Shown in pieces: positions 35,803 through 45,100 of a stretch of DNA of 64,000 nt. The stretch lies in NCBI GenBank assembly GCA_025210345.1, contig JAOARX010000009.1, positions 1 to 64,000 of the forward strand, read 5' to 3'. Origin of the DNA: Pelagimonas sp. GTDB taxonomy: Bacteria > Pseudomonadota > Alphaproteobacteria > Rhodobacterales > Rhodobacteraceae. The notes under the pieces were generated by a model that worked only from the letters and a program-made list of their open reading frames with translations, was not told the origin of the DNA and made no database searches. The first letter of the stretch is position 1; the number at the start of each line of letters is the position of its first letter. Made by a program: the position numbers and the translations under genes.

Positions 35803-37161
35803 ATGACCTATTCCGAGCACCTGCGTGCCGTGATGAAACTCAGCCTGCCCTTGGTGGCGGGCCATCTGGCGCAGATGGGGATCGGGTTTACCGATACGCT
35901 GATGATCGGACGCTATGGCGTGCCAGAACTGGCGGCGCTGACGCTTTCGGCGTCGTTTTTCCATGTGTGGTTCCTGTTTGGCTCGGGCTTTGCCTTTGCA
36001 TTGATGCCGATGGTGGCCACCTATGGGGCCAAGGGGGATGACACCAATATCCGCCGTGCGACACGCATGGCGTTGTGGTTGTCGCTCTGCTATTTCCTGT
36101 TGATCTTGCCCACCTTTATCTTTGCCAAACCGCTTTTGCTGGCCATTGGCCAGACCCAAGAGACCGCGACCCTTTCCCAGACCTATCTGCGGATTGCGGG
36201 CTTTGGATTGTTGCCGGGCCTTGGGGTGATGGTGCTCAAGAACTATCTGGCGGGGCTGGAATACACCGGGGTGGTCCTGGTGATCACGGTTTTGGCCGTG
36301 TTTGCCAATGTAGGGGTGAATTACGCGCTGATTTTCGGCAACTGGGGCTTTCCTGAAATGGGCATCGCCGGGGCGGCGGTTGCATCGCTTGTGGTGCAGA
36401 TCCTGTCGATGGGTCTGGTTGTGATCTACGCGTTGAAAATCTTGCCGCACCACCAGCTTTTTGTACGCTTTTGGAAGGCTGATTCCGAAATGCTGCGCCG
36501 GGTTTTTGGCATGGGATGGCCCATCGGACTGACCATGCTGGCCGAAGTTGGCTTGTTCGCGGCGGCCGCGGTGTTGATGGGGTGGCTGGGCACAGTGCAG
36601 CTGGCGGCCCATGGGGTGGCAATCATGCTGGCTTCGGCGACCTTTGTGATCCAGCTTGGCATCGCCAACGCGGCGACCGTACGCGCGGGCAATGCGCTGG
36701 GCCGTGGCGATGCAGACCACCTGATGCGCGGCGCGCAGGTTGTGGTGTTTGTCATGGCCATCGGCGTGGCGCTGTCGGTCTTTGCCTTCGTCGTTTACCC
36801 CGAGCCGCTGATGTCTCAGTTCCTGGATGCGGATGATCCGGCGCGGGATCAGATCCTTGAGGTGGGGCGCGTCCTCTTGATGATGGCGGCCCTGTTCCAA
36901 CTGGTCGATGCGATCCAGGTGATTCATCTTGGTCTGCTGCGCGGGCTGCATGACACGCAGGTCCCCATGGTCGTGGCTGCGATTTCCTATTGGGGCGTGG
37001 GCATGCCCGCCGCCTATGTGTTTGGCTTTGTACTTGGAATGTCCGGGCAGGGGATCTGGTTGGGGTTGGCGCTGGGCCTTGCCACCTCTGCGGCGGTCCT
37101 GTCGTACAGGTTTTGGACACGCGGCGCGCAGATGGTTGCGCAAGAGGGGGCTTCGCACTAG
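35803..37161 (+). CDS. MATE family efflux transporter, NorM-like
   Basis: A 452-aa membrane protein with twelve hydrophobic segments. The first repeat has LVAGHLAQMGIGFTDTLMIG and the second GWPIGLTMLAEVGLFAAAA, the typical NorM pattern, with GNALGRGDAD at the loop between helices. It should expel cationic compounds using a sodium or proton gradient. The ATG at 35803 gives the usual short N-terminus; 35788 is an alternative with poor ribosome-site spacing. It is distinct from the DinF-like MATE at 22051. Confidence 0.9.
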   Translation: MTYSEHLRAVMKLSLPLVAGHLAQMGIGFTDTLMIGRYGVPELAALTLSASFFHVWFLFGSGFAFALMPMVATYGAKGDDTNIRRATRMALWLSLCYFLLILPTFIFAKPLLLAIGQTQETATLSQTYLRIAGFGLLPGLGVMVLKNYLAGLEYTGVVLVITVLAVFANVGVNYALIFGNWGFPEMGIAGAAVASLVVQILSMGLVVIYALKILPHHQLFVRFWKADSEMLRRVFGMGWPIGLTMLAEVGLFAAAAVLMGWLGTVQLAAHGVAIMLASATFVIQLGIANAATVRAGNALGRGDADHLMRGAQVVVFVMAIGVALSVFAFVVYPEPLMSQFLDADDPARDQILEVGRVLLMMAALFQLVDAIQVIHLGLLRGLHDTQVPMVVAAISYWGVGMPAAYVFGFVLGMSGQGIWLGLALGLATSAAVLSYRFWTRGAQMVAQEGASH

Positions 37162-37221
37162 AAGCGGCCCGTCACATCACAGCGTCGGGCCACGCCCGCC
37201 AATTGCAAAGAGGGATAAGAC

Positions 37222-38319
37222 ATGGGCTTTCGGATGGGCATTGTTGGGCTTCCCAACGTGGGCAAGTCGACCCTTTTCAACGCGCTGACCAAGACGGCGG
37301 CGGCACAGGCGGCGAACTTTCCGTTCTGTACGATCGAACCCAATGTAGGCGATGTCGGGGTGCCGGATGCGCGTCTGGACACGCTTGCGGGCATCGCGGG
37401 GTCGGCGCAGATCATTCCGACACGCATGACATTTGTGGATATTGCGGGCCTGGTGAAAGGCGCGTCCAAAGGCGAAGGCCTGGGCAACCAGTTTCTGGCC
37501 AACATCCGTGAAACCGACGCCATCGCCCATGTGCTGCGCTGTTTCGAAGACGAAGATGTGACCCATGTGGATGGCCGTGTTGATCCCGTGGCCGACGCGG
37601 AAACCATCGAGACCGAGCTGATCATCGCTGATATGGAAAGTCTCGAAAAGCGCCTGCAGAACATCGTGCGCAAGGTCCGCGGTGGTGACAAGGAGGCCGT
37701 TCAGCAAGAGCGCCTTATGAAAGTCGCGATGGAGATGCTGGAACAGGGCAAACCCGCCCGCCTGTGCGACATCGACGACGAAGATCTCAAGCAGTGGAAC
37801 ATGCTGCAACTTCTGTCGACCAAACCGGTGCTCTATGTCTGCAACGTCGACGAAGGCGAAGCCTCTGAAGGCAACGCGCTCTCCGCCAAGGTCGGTGAGA
37901 TGGCCGCCGCGCAGGGCAACACGCATGTGGTGATTTCGGCCAAGATCGAAGAAGAAATCAGCCAGCTGGACGACGACGAAGCCGAAATGTTCCTGGGTGA
38001 ACTTGGCCTCGAAGAGGCGGGTTTGGATCGCCTGATCAAGGCGGGCTATGAGCTGTTGCAGCTTGAAACCTATTTCACGGTTGGCCCGAAAGAGGCCCGC
38101 GCCTGGACGATCAAACAGGGCACGCTTGCCCCGCAGGCGGCGGGTGTCATCCACGGCGATTTTGAACGCGGGTTCATTCGCGCCGAAACCATCGCCTATG
38201 ACGACTATGTCGCCTGCAACGGCGAAAGTGGTGCCAAGGAGGCGGGCAAGATGCGCGCCGAAGGGAAGGGCTATCTGGTGCAGGACGGCGACGTCATGCA
38301 CTTCTTGTTCAACACGTAA
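37222..38319 (+). CDS. ychF: Redox-regulated ATPase YchF
   Basis: A 365-aa Obg-family P-loop NTPase that prefers ATP and associates with ribosomes. G1 is GLPNVGKSTLFNAL, the switch regions CTIEPNVGDVGVPD and VDIAGLVKGASKGEGLGNQFL follow, and the NKxD position is replaced by the family-specific NVDE. The C-terminal TGS-like domain (QTYFTVG-type; here LETYFTVGPKEARAWTI) is complete. The gene is monocistronic. Confidence 0.97.
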   Translation: MGFRMGIVGLPNVGKSTLFNALTKTAAAQAANFPFCTIEPNVGDVGVPDARLDTLAGIAGSAQIIPTRMTFVDIAGLVKGASKGEGLGNQFLANIRETDAIAHVLRCFEDEDVTHVDGRVDPVADAETIETELIIADMESLEKRLQNIVRKVRGGDKEAVQQERLMKVAMEMLEQGKPARLCDIDDEDLKQWNMLQLLSTKPVLYVCNVDEGEASEGNALSAKVGEMAAAQGNTHVVISAKIEEEISQLDDDEAEMFLGELGLEEAGLDRLIKAGYELLQLETYFTVGPKEARAWTIKQGTLAPQAAGVIHGDFERGFIRAETIAYDDYVACNGESGAKEAGKMRAEGKGYLVQDGDVMHFLFNT

Positions 38320-38560
38320 CGCGATCAAAATCGGCTGCGGTGTAGCGGTTTTGGAGGGCTGGCGCCCTTGTCGGTGGGGGCAGCTGCCCCCCCTGAGTGC
38401 GCCTGCGCGTCTGCGCGTCTGGGCGTCTGGGGCCCATCGGGCCGTCAGGGCGATCATATTCCACTTCTCGCAATAAACCGCCCGCTGCTTGATCTGGGTC
38501 AACGCAGGGTGCAATGATATATCTAGGAAGCCGGATATAACTGTCGCAACGAGGTGGACC
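38320..38560. repeat. Intergenic region with palindrome and 8-bp tandem repeat
   Basis: Between ychF and the SLAC1-type gene. It holds the perfect palindrome GGGGGCAGCTGCCCCC (38376-38391), possibly the ychF terminator stem, and three tandem copies of an 8-bp unit (C/G)GCGTCTG at 38406-38429. No gene is evident. Confidence 0.5.
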
Positions 38561-39538
38561 ATGACCGAGACAAGCACGGTGCCTGACGAAAACAGGCTGG
38601 CGCATTTCCCTGTTACTTTCTTCGCAACCGTCATGGGATTGGTGGGGCTTTCTTTGGCGCTGCACCTGTTTGAGACCCGGTTCGGGATGCCACATGTGGC
38701 CAGCCACGTGGTGCTGGTGCTGGCGATCGCAGATTTTCTTGCGGTATCCGTTCTTTACCTGCTCAAGGCCATCCGCCATCCCGGCGCCATCGGCGGAGAG
38801 TGGCAGCATCCTGTAAAGCTCGCTTTCTTCCCGGCCATATCCATTTCCCTGCTGCTGATCGCAACCGCACTGCGCCCCGAGGCACCAGAAACCGCGCGGG
38901 TGGTCTGGACCTTGGGGGCGGGCACCCAGGCCATGTTGACCCTGTCCGTCATCTCGGGTTGGATCGGCAAACGCCCGTTCCAGCCGATGCATATTTCACC
39001 GGCCTGGTTCATCCCTGCGGTGGGCAATGTGGTTGCTCCAATTGCGGGCGTGCCGCTGGGCTTTGTCGAAGTGTCTTGGCTGTTCTTTTCGGTCGGCATC
39101 CTGTTTTGGGTCATCTTGCTGACATTGGTGATCAACCGTCTGATTTTTCACGAACCCTTGCCCGCGCGCCTGCATCCCACGCTGGTGATCCTGATTGCGC
39201 CGCCCGCGGTGGGAATGATGGGATGGCTTCAGCTGAATGGCGGTGAACTGGATGCCTTTGCGCGTATGCTGTATTACGCGGCCACTTTCTTTACCGCGAT
39301 TGTGGTGTTGCAAGCGCCGGTTTTCGCCAAACTGCCCTTTGCCTTGTCCTGGTGGGCGCTCAGCTTTCCGATTGCGGCATTGACCCTGGCCACGTTCCGC
39401 TATGGCGAATTGGCGGGGTCAAGCTTTCATGACGGGCTTGGGGTGGCCTTTTTGATCGCGCTTTTAGTGATCGTGGGCGGGCTGATTTTCCGCACCTCCA
39501 TTGCCGCGCTCAAAGGGCAGATCTGTCAGCCCGAATAA
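38561..39538 (+). CDS. SLAC1/TehA family anion channel or transporter
   Basis: A 325-aa membrane protein with about ten hydrophobic helices, beginning after a short hydrophilic stretch with HFPVTFFATVMGLVGLSLAL, the characteristic first helix of the tellurite-resistance/dicarboxylate transporter (TDT) family that includes plant SLAC1. HISPAWFIPAVGNVVAPIAG and FVEVSWLFFSVGILFW are further family segments. The ATG at 38561 has GAGGTGG upstream; the longer frame is rejected. It probably conducts anions; nothing nearby shows the substrate. Confidence 0.85.
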   Translation: MTETSTVPDENRLAHFPVTFFATVMGLVGLSLALHLFETRFGMPHVASHVVLVLAIADFLAVSVLYLLKAIRHPGAIGGEWQHPVKLAFFPAISISLLLIATALRPEAPETARVVWTLGAGTQAMLTLSVISGWIGKRPFQPMHISPAWFIPAVGNVVAPIAGVPLGFVEVSWLFFSVGILFWVILLTLVINRLIFHEPLPARLHPTLVILIAPPAVGMMGWLQLNGGELDAFARMLYYAATFFTAIVVLQAPVFAKLPFALSWWALSFPIAALTLATFRYGELAGSSFHDGLGVAFLIALLVIVGGLIFRTSIAALKGQICQPE

Positions 39539-39541
39539 CGC

Positions 39542-40504
39542 TTAATCAAGGCGCTCACGCTGGGCCATGGGCGAAATCCCAAAGGCCTGGCGATACACGC
39601 GCGAAAAATGCCCGGCGCTTTCAAAGCCACATGCAAAGGCGACGTCGATGACTGAATATTCCGTTTGCACCAAGAGGTTGCGGGCGCGTTCCAACCGCAG
39701 TTCCATATAGTATTTTCTCGGGCTTGAATTCAGGTATTTGCCGAAAAGCCGCTCAAGTTGCCGGGAGGAGATCCCGATTTCTTCCGCGATCCGCGTCGGT
39801 GAAATCGGATCATCCAGCCGGTCCCGCATCATCTCGATTGCGCGTGCCATATGGGCGTTTCTCATGCCGTTGCGTGATTGCAGGGAAACCCGCTGCTGCG
39901 CGGTTGCATGGCGCGCGGCGGTATAGATCATCTGATCCGCCACATCCGCCGACAGGTTTGCGCCGTGCTGCTCTTCGATCAGGTGCAGCATCAGATCCGC
40001 GGTCGCGGTTCCACCCGAGGCCGTGACAGGCCCATCCGAGGCGACAAACACGTTGCGCCGCAGGCTGACGTCCGGAAACGCCTCTGAGAACGCATCGTGA
40101 TATTCCCAGTGCAACGCGGCCGCGTGCCCATCCAGAAACCCGGCCTCTGCTAGGATCCAGGCGCCGGAACACAGGGCGCCGATGGGCGTGCCCCGGGCCC
40201 GTTCGCGCCGGATACAGGCTAGCAGCGGTTTGGAGACATACCGCCGCATATGGATGCCGGACAGCACGAAAAGATGATCGCATTTGGGAACTGCATTCAA
40301 TCCATGATGCACCAGCGTCACTGCGCCGTTGGAACTGGTGGCGGTTTCTCCGTTTTCGGAAAGGAACGACCAGCGATACAGCGTTTGCCCGCTGACCAGA
40401 TTGGCAATCCGCAAAGGTTCGACCGCGCAGGCAAAAGCGAGGTGAGAGAAATCTTCGACCAGGAGAAACGCGAAATGACGGGTGTCGGTGGGGCTTTCGT
40501 TCAT
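39542..40504 (-). CDS. GlxA family AraC-type transcriptional regulator
   Basis: A 320-aa regulator with an N-terminal DJ-1/PfpI-like domain (LVEDFSHLAFACAVEPLRIAN; the elbow sequence is GALCSGAWILAEAGFL) and a C-terminal AraC double helix-turn-helix (RIAEEIGISSRQLERLF and VIDVAFACGFESAGHFSRVYR). Relatives regulate catabolism of carnitine, glycine betaine, choline or arginine. It is divergent from the GntR gene by 69 bases that hold a palindrome. It may control the amine-catabolism genes on either side. Confidence 0.9.
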   Translation of the reverse strand: MNESPTDTRHFAFLLVEDFSHLAFACAVEPLRIANLVSGQTLYRWSFLSENGETATSSNGAVTLVHHGLNAVPKCDHLFVLSGIHMRRYVSKPLLACIRRERARGTPIGALCSGAWILAEAGFLDGHAAALHWEYHDAFSEAFPDVSLRRNVFVASDGPVTASGGTATADLMLHLIEEQHGANLSADVADQMIYTAARHATAQQRVSLQSRNGMRNAHMARAIEMMRDRLDDPISPTRIAEEIGISSRQLERLFGKYLNSSPRKYYMELRLERARNLLVQTEYSVIDVAFACGFESAGHFSRVYRQAFGISPMAQRERLD

Positions 40505-40513
40505 GTCGGAATC

Positions 40514-40536
40514 TGTATTATACAATAATTATAATA
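40514..40536. promoter_or_regulatory. Palindromic operator in the GlxA/GntR divergent promoter
   Basis: Two overlapping symmetries: TGTAT-T-ATACA (40514-40524), like the operators of FCD-type GntR proteins, and TATTATA-CAATAAT-TATAATA (40516-40536), whose right arm contains a perfect -10 hexamer TATAAT. It is placed to control both divergent regulators. Confidence 0.55.
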
Positions 40537-40573
40537 TCAATATGCTCACAAGGATAGGCACGAAAGGCTTCCC

Positions 40574-41284
40574 ATGAAAGATGACAGTCGCCAACGCAAG
40601 CTCCGGGCTGCCACGCATCTGAAACGCGCGGTGCTGACGCTTGACCTGCGCCCGGGGGAAGATGTGGACGAAGCCGCGGTGAGCGAAGCCTTTGGCCTGT
40701 CCCGAACCCCTCTGCGCGAATTGATCCGAGAGCTGGCGGGCGAGGGGTATCTTGAGTTGCGCGCAGGCCGGGGGGCGCGGGCTTCGTCGATGTCACATAC
40801 CGTGTTGCGGGACTTTTTTCTAGCGGCCCCAATGGTATACGGGGCGATCCTGCGCCTGGCGGCGCGCAACGCCACAGCGGAACAAATCAGCGATCTGACG
40901 GCTGCGCAAGACAGGTTCAAGACCGCTTTGGCCTCGGGCAGCATGGCAGAGCGCGCGCTGGCCAATACCCGGTTTCATGAGATCACCGGTGAGATGGCCA
41001 ACAACACGTTTTTGCTTCCATCGTTTCAGAGGCTGCTGATTGATCACGCGCGAATCTCGATGACGTTTTACCAGCCACAAGACGCGCAAGCCGCCGAACG
41101 GGTCAGCGAAGCCAGCGATCAACACGACCAGATCATTGCCGCAATCAAGGCCCGCGACGAAACCCGTGCCGCCGCACTTGCCGAAGCCCATTGGACGCTG
41201 TCGCGCGACCAGATTGAGTATTTCGTCATGCCATCCGCACTTGAGGTGCCCATGGGTGACGCCCCGCAACACTTGCCGAAATGA
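40574..41284 (+). CDS. GntR family transcriptional regulator, FCD subfamily
   Basis: A 236-aa regulator with an N-terminal winged helix (VDEAAVSEAFGLSRTPLRELIREL) and an all-helical FCD ligand domain (ANTRFHEITGEMANN and HDQIIAAIKARDETRAAALAEAH). The conserved Asp/His residues of such domains usually bind a metal and an acid ligand. It lies seven bases upstream of the DapA-family gene, so it heads and probably regulates the three-gene catabolic operon, with an acid intermediate as likely effector. Confidence 0.92.
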   Translation: MKDDSRQRKLRAATHLKRAVLTLDLRPGEDVDEAAVSEAFGLSRTPLRELIRELAGEGYLELRAGRGARASSMSHTVLRDFFLAAPMVYGAILRLAARNATAEQISDLTAAQDRFKTALASGSMAERALANTRFHEITGEMANNTFLLPSFQRLLIDHARISMTFYQPQDAQAAERVSEASDQHDQIIAAIKARDETRAAALAEAHWTLSRDQIEYFVMPSALEVPMGDAPQHLPK

Positions 41285-41291
41285 GGTCTCT

Positions 41292-42218
41292 ATGACGCCA
41301 ATCTTCAAATTCGAGGGGATTTATACGCCCGTCGTGACACCACATCACGCTGATGGGGCGGTGAACTGGGAGGCCCTGGACCAGGTCATTGCGTTCTTGC
41401 GTGAACGCGGTGTGGCTGGGTTGATCTCTGGCGGATCGACCGGTGAAAACTATGCCCAGACCGTCGAGGAACGCCTTGAAATCGCGCGGTTCACGCGGGA
41501 ACGCTGTCCGGATCTTCCGCTGGTGGTGGGCACCGGCGCCATGTTGACCGGGGACAGTGTTGCCCTGGCAACTGGGGCCCGCGACATGGGGGCCGACGCC
41601 ATCCTTTTGGCCAGCCCGCCCTATTCGGTGCCGACCGATCGTGAAAACGCCTTGAACGCATTGGCCATCGACAAGGCGGCGGATCTGCCGATCATGCTGT
41701 ACAACTATCCCCATCGCACCGGCACCATGATGGGCGAAGAGTTCCTCGACCGCGTGGGACGGTCGCGCAACTTCTGTGGCATCAAGGAAAGCTCGGGGGA
41801 TATCAACCGCGTACATCTTTTGGCGCGGGACTATCCGCATATCCAGTTGGGCTGTGGCATGGATGATCAGGCGCTTGAGTTCTTTGCCTGGGGCGCGCCG
41901 TTTTGGGTCTGTGGCGGATCGAACATGCTGCCAGACGAACATGTCGCGCTGTATCAGGCCTGTGTGATCGAGGGCGACTTTGCCAAGGGCCGCAGGATCA
42001 TGTCAGCCATGATGCCCCTGATGCGGGTGCTGGAGCAGGGGGGCAAATTCATCCAGACCATCAAATACGGGGTTGAGCTGAATGGCATCCCCGCAGGCCC
42101 GGTGCGCAGCCCATTGAAAGGGCTGAACAAAGACGACAAGCGCGCGTTGGAGCAGGTGGTTCGGGTGTTGAAACAAACGGTGGCTGACATTCAGTCCGAA
42201 ACAGGGGCAAGGGGCTAA
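41292..42218 (+). CDS. DapA-family aldolase/deaminase
   Basis: A 308-aa TIM-barrel protein of the dihydrodipicolinate synthase/N-acetylneuraminate lyase family. The Schiff-base Lys is in CGIKESSGD, and the conserved Tyr is in IMLYNYPHRTGTMMG; GGSTGENYAQTVEER is the carboxylate-binding loop (Thr-Gly-Glu). Because it is catabolic in context (GntR upstream, aldehyde dehydrogenase and flavin oxidase downstream), it is unlikely to be the lysine biosynthesis enzyme. Family members in such operons are 2-keto-3-deoxy-sugar aldolases or pyrroline-4-hydroxy-2-carboxylate deaminase of hydroxyproline catabolism. Confidence 0.85.
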   Translation: MTPIFKFEGIYTPVVTPHHADGAVNWEALDQVIAFLRERGVAGLISGGSTGENYAQTVEERLEIARFTRERCPDLPLVVGTGAMLTGDSVALATGARDMGADAILLASPPYSVPTDRENALNALAIDKAADLPIMLYNYPHRTGTMMGEEFLDRVGRSRNFCGIKESSGDINRVHLLARDYPHIQLGCGMDDQALEFFAWGAPFWVCGGSNMLPDEHVALYQACVIEGDFAKGRRIMSAMMPLMRVLEQGGKFIQTIKYGVELNGIPAGPVRSPLKGLNKDDKRALEQVVRVLKQTVADIQSETGARG

Positions 42219-42221
42219 ACG

Positions 42222-43718
42222 ATGGATCTGCTGACAACACAAGAATACAAAGCCATTGCGGCCGGGCTGGATCTGCCCAATGCGGCTTTTATTGATGGCG
42301 GCTTTCGCCCCTCCGTTTCCGGCAAGACCTTTACCAGCGTCAATCCCGCAACCGGAGAGACCCTGACCGAAATCGCGGCCTGCGACGGACAGGATGTGGA
42401 TGTGGCGGTGGCAAAAGCGCGCGAAGCCTTTGAAGATGGCCGGTGGTCACGCATGCACCCTTCTGATCGCAAAGATGTGCTGATCCGTCTGTGCAAGCTC
42501 ATGACGCGCAATGCGCGCGAATTGGCGGTCATGGAAAGCCTCGACAGCGGAAAAACCATCTTTGACTGTGAAACCGTGGACATTCCCGAAAGCATCCATT
42601 GTCTGAAATGGCATGCCGAAGCCATCGACAAGATCTATGATCAGGTCGCGCCTGCTTCGGATGATCATATCGCGATGGTCGTGCGCGAACCGATTGGCGT
42701 GGTGGGGCTGGTCCTGCCTTGGAACTTCCCGCTGCTGATGCTGGCATGGAAGATCGGCCCGGCGCTGGCTGCGGGGTGCTCCGTGGTGGTGAAACCCGCC
42801 GAAGAAACCAGCCTGACCGCGCTGCGCCTGGCTGAATTGGCGATGGAAGCGGGCCTGCCCAAGGGGGTGCTGAACGTCATCCCCGGTGGGGGCGCCGAAG
42901 TGGGGGAACCCATTGGCCGGCATATGGATATTGATATGGTGAGCTTTACGGGCTCGACCGTGACCGGCAAACGGTTCCTGACCTATTCGGCACAAAGCAA
43001 TGCCAAGGAAATCGTGCTTGAGATGGGGGGCAAGAACCCTGCCGTGGTGATGGAGGATGCAGAGAACCTTGATCGCGTGGCGCAACATGTGGTCAACGGC
43101 GCGTTTTGGAATATGGGCGAGAATTGTTCGGCCTCGTCGCGCCTGATCGTGCATCACGACGTCAAGGACGCGCTGGTCAAACGGATCGCACACCACGCGC
43201 AACAGTGGAACATAGGCGATCCGCTTGATCCGGAAACGCGTATGGGGGCGTTGGTCAGCGCGGCACATTTTGACAAGGTCGCAGGCTATTTGGCGCAGGC
43301 CGATCAGGTTCTGATCGGGGGCCAGGCCAAAGATGGATTTGTCGAAGCGACGGTGGTCGAAGTCGCGGGAAATGATGCGGTTCTGGCCCGCGAAGAGATC
43401 TTTGGCCCGGTGCTGACAGTCATTCCGGTTGCCGGATTTGACCAGGCGATCCAGATCGCCAATGACACGGACTATGGTCTGTGCGCGTCGATCTTTACCG
43501 CCAATGTCAAACGCGCAATCCGCGGGGCGCGGGCTCTGCGCGCGGGGACCGTCACGGTGAATGCCTATGGCGAAGGCGACATCAGCACACCTTTTGGCGG
43601 GTATAAACAGTCGGGGTTTGGCGGGCGCGACAATGGTGTGCATGCGCATGATCAATACACCCAGCTGAAAACCATCTGGATCGACCTGGGCGATGATGAT
43701 CCCGAGGCGGTGGATTGA
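42222..43718 (+). CDS. Aldehyde dehydrogenase, PuuC-like
   Basis: A 498-aa NAD(P)-dependent aldehyde dehydrogenase. Catalytic Cys302 is in NMGENCSASSRL and the general base Glu267 in IVLEMGGKNPAVV; the cofactor loop FTGSTVTGK is normal. The pattern resembles PuuC (gamma-glutamyl-gamma-aminobutyraldehyde dehydrogenase) and other amino-aldehyde dehydrogenases. It is three bases after the DapA-family gene, and its stop overlaps the start of the flavin oxidase gene. It would oxidise the aldehyde generated by an oxidase such as its neighbour. alpha-Ketoglutarate semialdehyde is an alternative substrate if the operon degrades hydroxyproline. Confidence 0.88.
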   Translation: MDLLTTQEYKAIAAGLDLPNAAFIDGGFRPSVSGKTFTSVNPATGETLTEIAACDGQDVDVAVAKAREAFEDGRWSRMHPSDRKDVLIRLCKLMTRNARELAVMESLDSGKTIFDCETVDIPESIHCLKWHAEAIDKIYDQVAPASDDHIAMVVREPIGVVGLVLPWNFPLLMLAWKIGPALAAGCSVVVKPAEETSLTALRLAELAMEAGLPKGVLNVIPGGGAEVGEPIGRHMDIDMVSFTGSTVTGKRFLTYSAQSNAKEIVLEMGGKNPAVVMEDAENLDRVAQHVVNGAFWNMGENCSASSRLIVHHDVKDALVKRIAHHAQQWNIGDPLDPETRMGALVSAAHFDKVAGYLAQADQVLIGGQAKDGFVEATVVEVAGNDAVLAREEIFGPVLTVIPVAGFDQAIQIANDTDYGLCASIFTANVKRAIRGARALRAGTVTVNAYGEGDISTPFGGYKQSGFGGRDNGVHAHDQYTQLKTIWIDLGDDDPEAVD

Positions 43719-45055
43719 CCCAGTATCGCGCGGATCGGCTCCCGGTGCACCGGGGGCCTGCTGCCTGGGCGGCCATCCTTGGCGACTATGTCCCGCAGGC
43801 CCCCCTTGCGCAGGATATGACGGCGGATGTTGTCGTGATCGGAGCGGGGTTTGCGGGGCTGTCCGCGGCCCTTCGGGTGACGCAGATTGATCCGGCGGCG
43901 CGGGTCATCGTGCTTGAGGCCGGAGCGCTGGCCGAGGGGGCGTCTGGGCGTAATTCTGGCTTTATGATCGACATCCCTCATGATCTCGCATCGCAGGACT
44001 ATGCGGGCGGAGCGGGTGATCTGCAGATGATCCGCCTGAACCGACTGGCGCAGAAATTTGCGCAAAATGCGGTCGAGACGTTTGATATAAATAGAGATTT
44101 CTTTGACCCGGTCGGGAAGGTGAATGGGGCTGCCAGTGCCAAGGCCCACGCGCACAACGCCTCTTTTTCCCGACATCTGGCGCAGCTGAATGAGCCAAGC
44201 GAGATGCTGGATCAGCAACAAATGCAGGACATGACGGGAAGCCCGCATTATCGTTCGGGGCTGTTCACCCCCGGCACGGTGATGCTTCAGCCAGCCGGAT
44301 ACATTCGCGGGCTGGCGCAGGGGCTTCGGCACTGTGGCGTCATGATTTTCGAAAACACGCCCGCGCTGCAATTTGAACGCCGTTCGCGCAATTGGGAGGT
44401 GAAAACCCCGACCGGAAAAATAAGCGCAGGCCGGGTGATCCTTGCCAACAATGGCCATCTGGAAAGCTTTGGCATCGCGCGCAACCGATTGATGCAGTTG
44501 TTTTTATTTGCCGTGATGACGCCAGAGATCGCCCTGGATGCGCTGGCCAAACTGGGTGGGCAGAGCCGCTGGGGGGTGACGCCGTCGAACCCGATGGGTA
44601 CGACGGTGCGCAGGATTGACAGCGGACAGGGCGGCAATCGGATCGTGACCCGGACCTGCGCGGTGCTGCGTCCGGGGATGCAGACCACGGCCCGGGATCT
44701 CAAACGCGCGACGCATGTGATGCAGAAGAAATTTGATCAACGCTTTCCGCAGCTTAAAGGCATGCAGATGGCGCATGCCTGGGCCGGGCATCTGTGTCTG
44801 ACCATGAACAGCGTTTCGGTCGCCCGCGAAATCGATCAAGGGGTCTTTAGCGCCTGTGTGCAAAACGGTCTTGGTACGGCGCGGGGCACCTTGACCGGGA
44901 TTGCTGCTGCGGAACGCGCCATGGGGCAGGGGTCAGAAATCACCGCGTTTTTCGACGCCGAATCCCCGCCCACACGCCTGCCACCGCAGCCGGTGCGCCA
45001 ATGGGGTGCCAATGCGGTGTTGCGCTGGAAAGAACACCAAGCGGCGCAGGATTGA
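43715..45055 (+). CDS. FAD-dependent amine oxidase, PuuB-like (plus-strand copy)
   Basis: A 446-aa DAO-family flavoprotein. The dinucleotide-binding motif VVVIGAGFAGLSAALR starts near residue 43 after the leader typical of PuuB relatives, then EGASGRNSGFM, and a C-terminal segment LGTARGTLTGIAAAERAMG. The start is TTG, overlapping the aldehyde dehydrogenase stop (TTGA), so translation is coupled. It should oxidise a secondary or primary amine, in the PuuB case gamma-glutamylputrescine, producing an aldehyde and H2O2. A second, clearly related oxidase lies on the opposite strand at 46435. Confidence 0.85.
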   Translation: MTQYRADRLPVHRGPAAWAAILGDYVPQAPLAQDMTADVVVIGAGFAGLSAALRVTQIDPAARVIVLEAGALAEGASGRNSGFMIDIPHDLASQDYAGGAGDLQMIRLNRLAQKFAQNAVETFDINRDFFDPVGKVNGAASAKAHAHNASFSRHLAQLNEPSEMLDQQQMQDMTGSPHYRSGLFTPGTVMLQPAGYIRGLAQGLRHCGVMIFENTPALQFERRSRNWEVKTPTGKISAGRVILANNGHLESFGIARNRLMQLFLFAVMTPEIALDALAKLGGQSRWGVTPSNPMGTTVRRIDSGQGGNRIVTRTCAVLRPGMQTTARDLKRATHVMQKKFDQRFPQLKGMQMAHAWAGHLCLTMNSVSVAREIDQGVFSACVQNGLGTARGTLTGIAAAERAMGQGSEITAFFDAESPPTRLPPQPVRQWGANAVLRWKEHQAAQD

Positions 45056-45100
45056 AAAAAGGGCCGTGGAGCCCCTTTCATCGGTGCATAAGGTCCCGGA

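Noticed and set aside
35773-37158. 461-codon minus-strand frame
   Set aside because: Antisense to the NorM-like MATE gene, extremely rich in His, Gln and Arg.
37177-38634. 485-codon minus-strand frame
   Set aside because: Antisense to ychF, without recognisable domain.
41292-42218. Lysine biosynthesis dapA
   Set aside because: The gene sits in a GntR-controlled catabolic operon with oxidase and aldehyde dehydrogenase genes.
42447-43655. 402-codon minus-strand frame
   Set aside because: Antisense to the PuuC-like aldehyde dehydrogenase.
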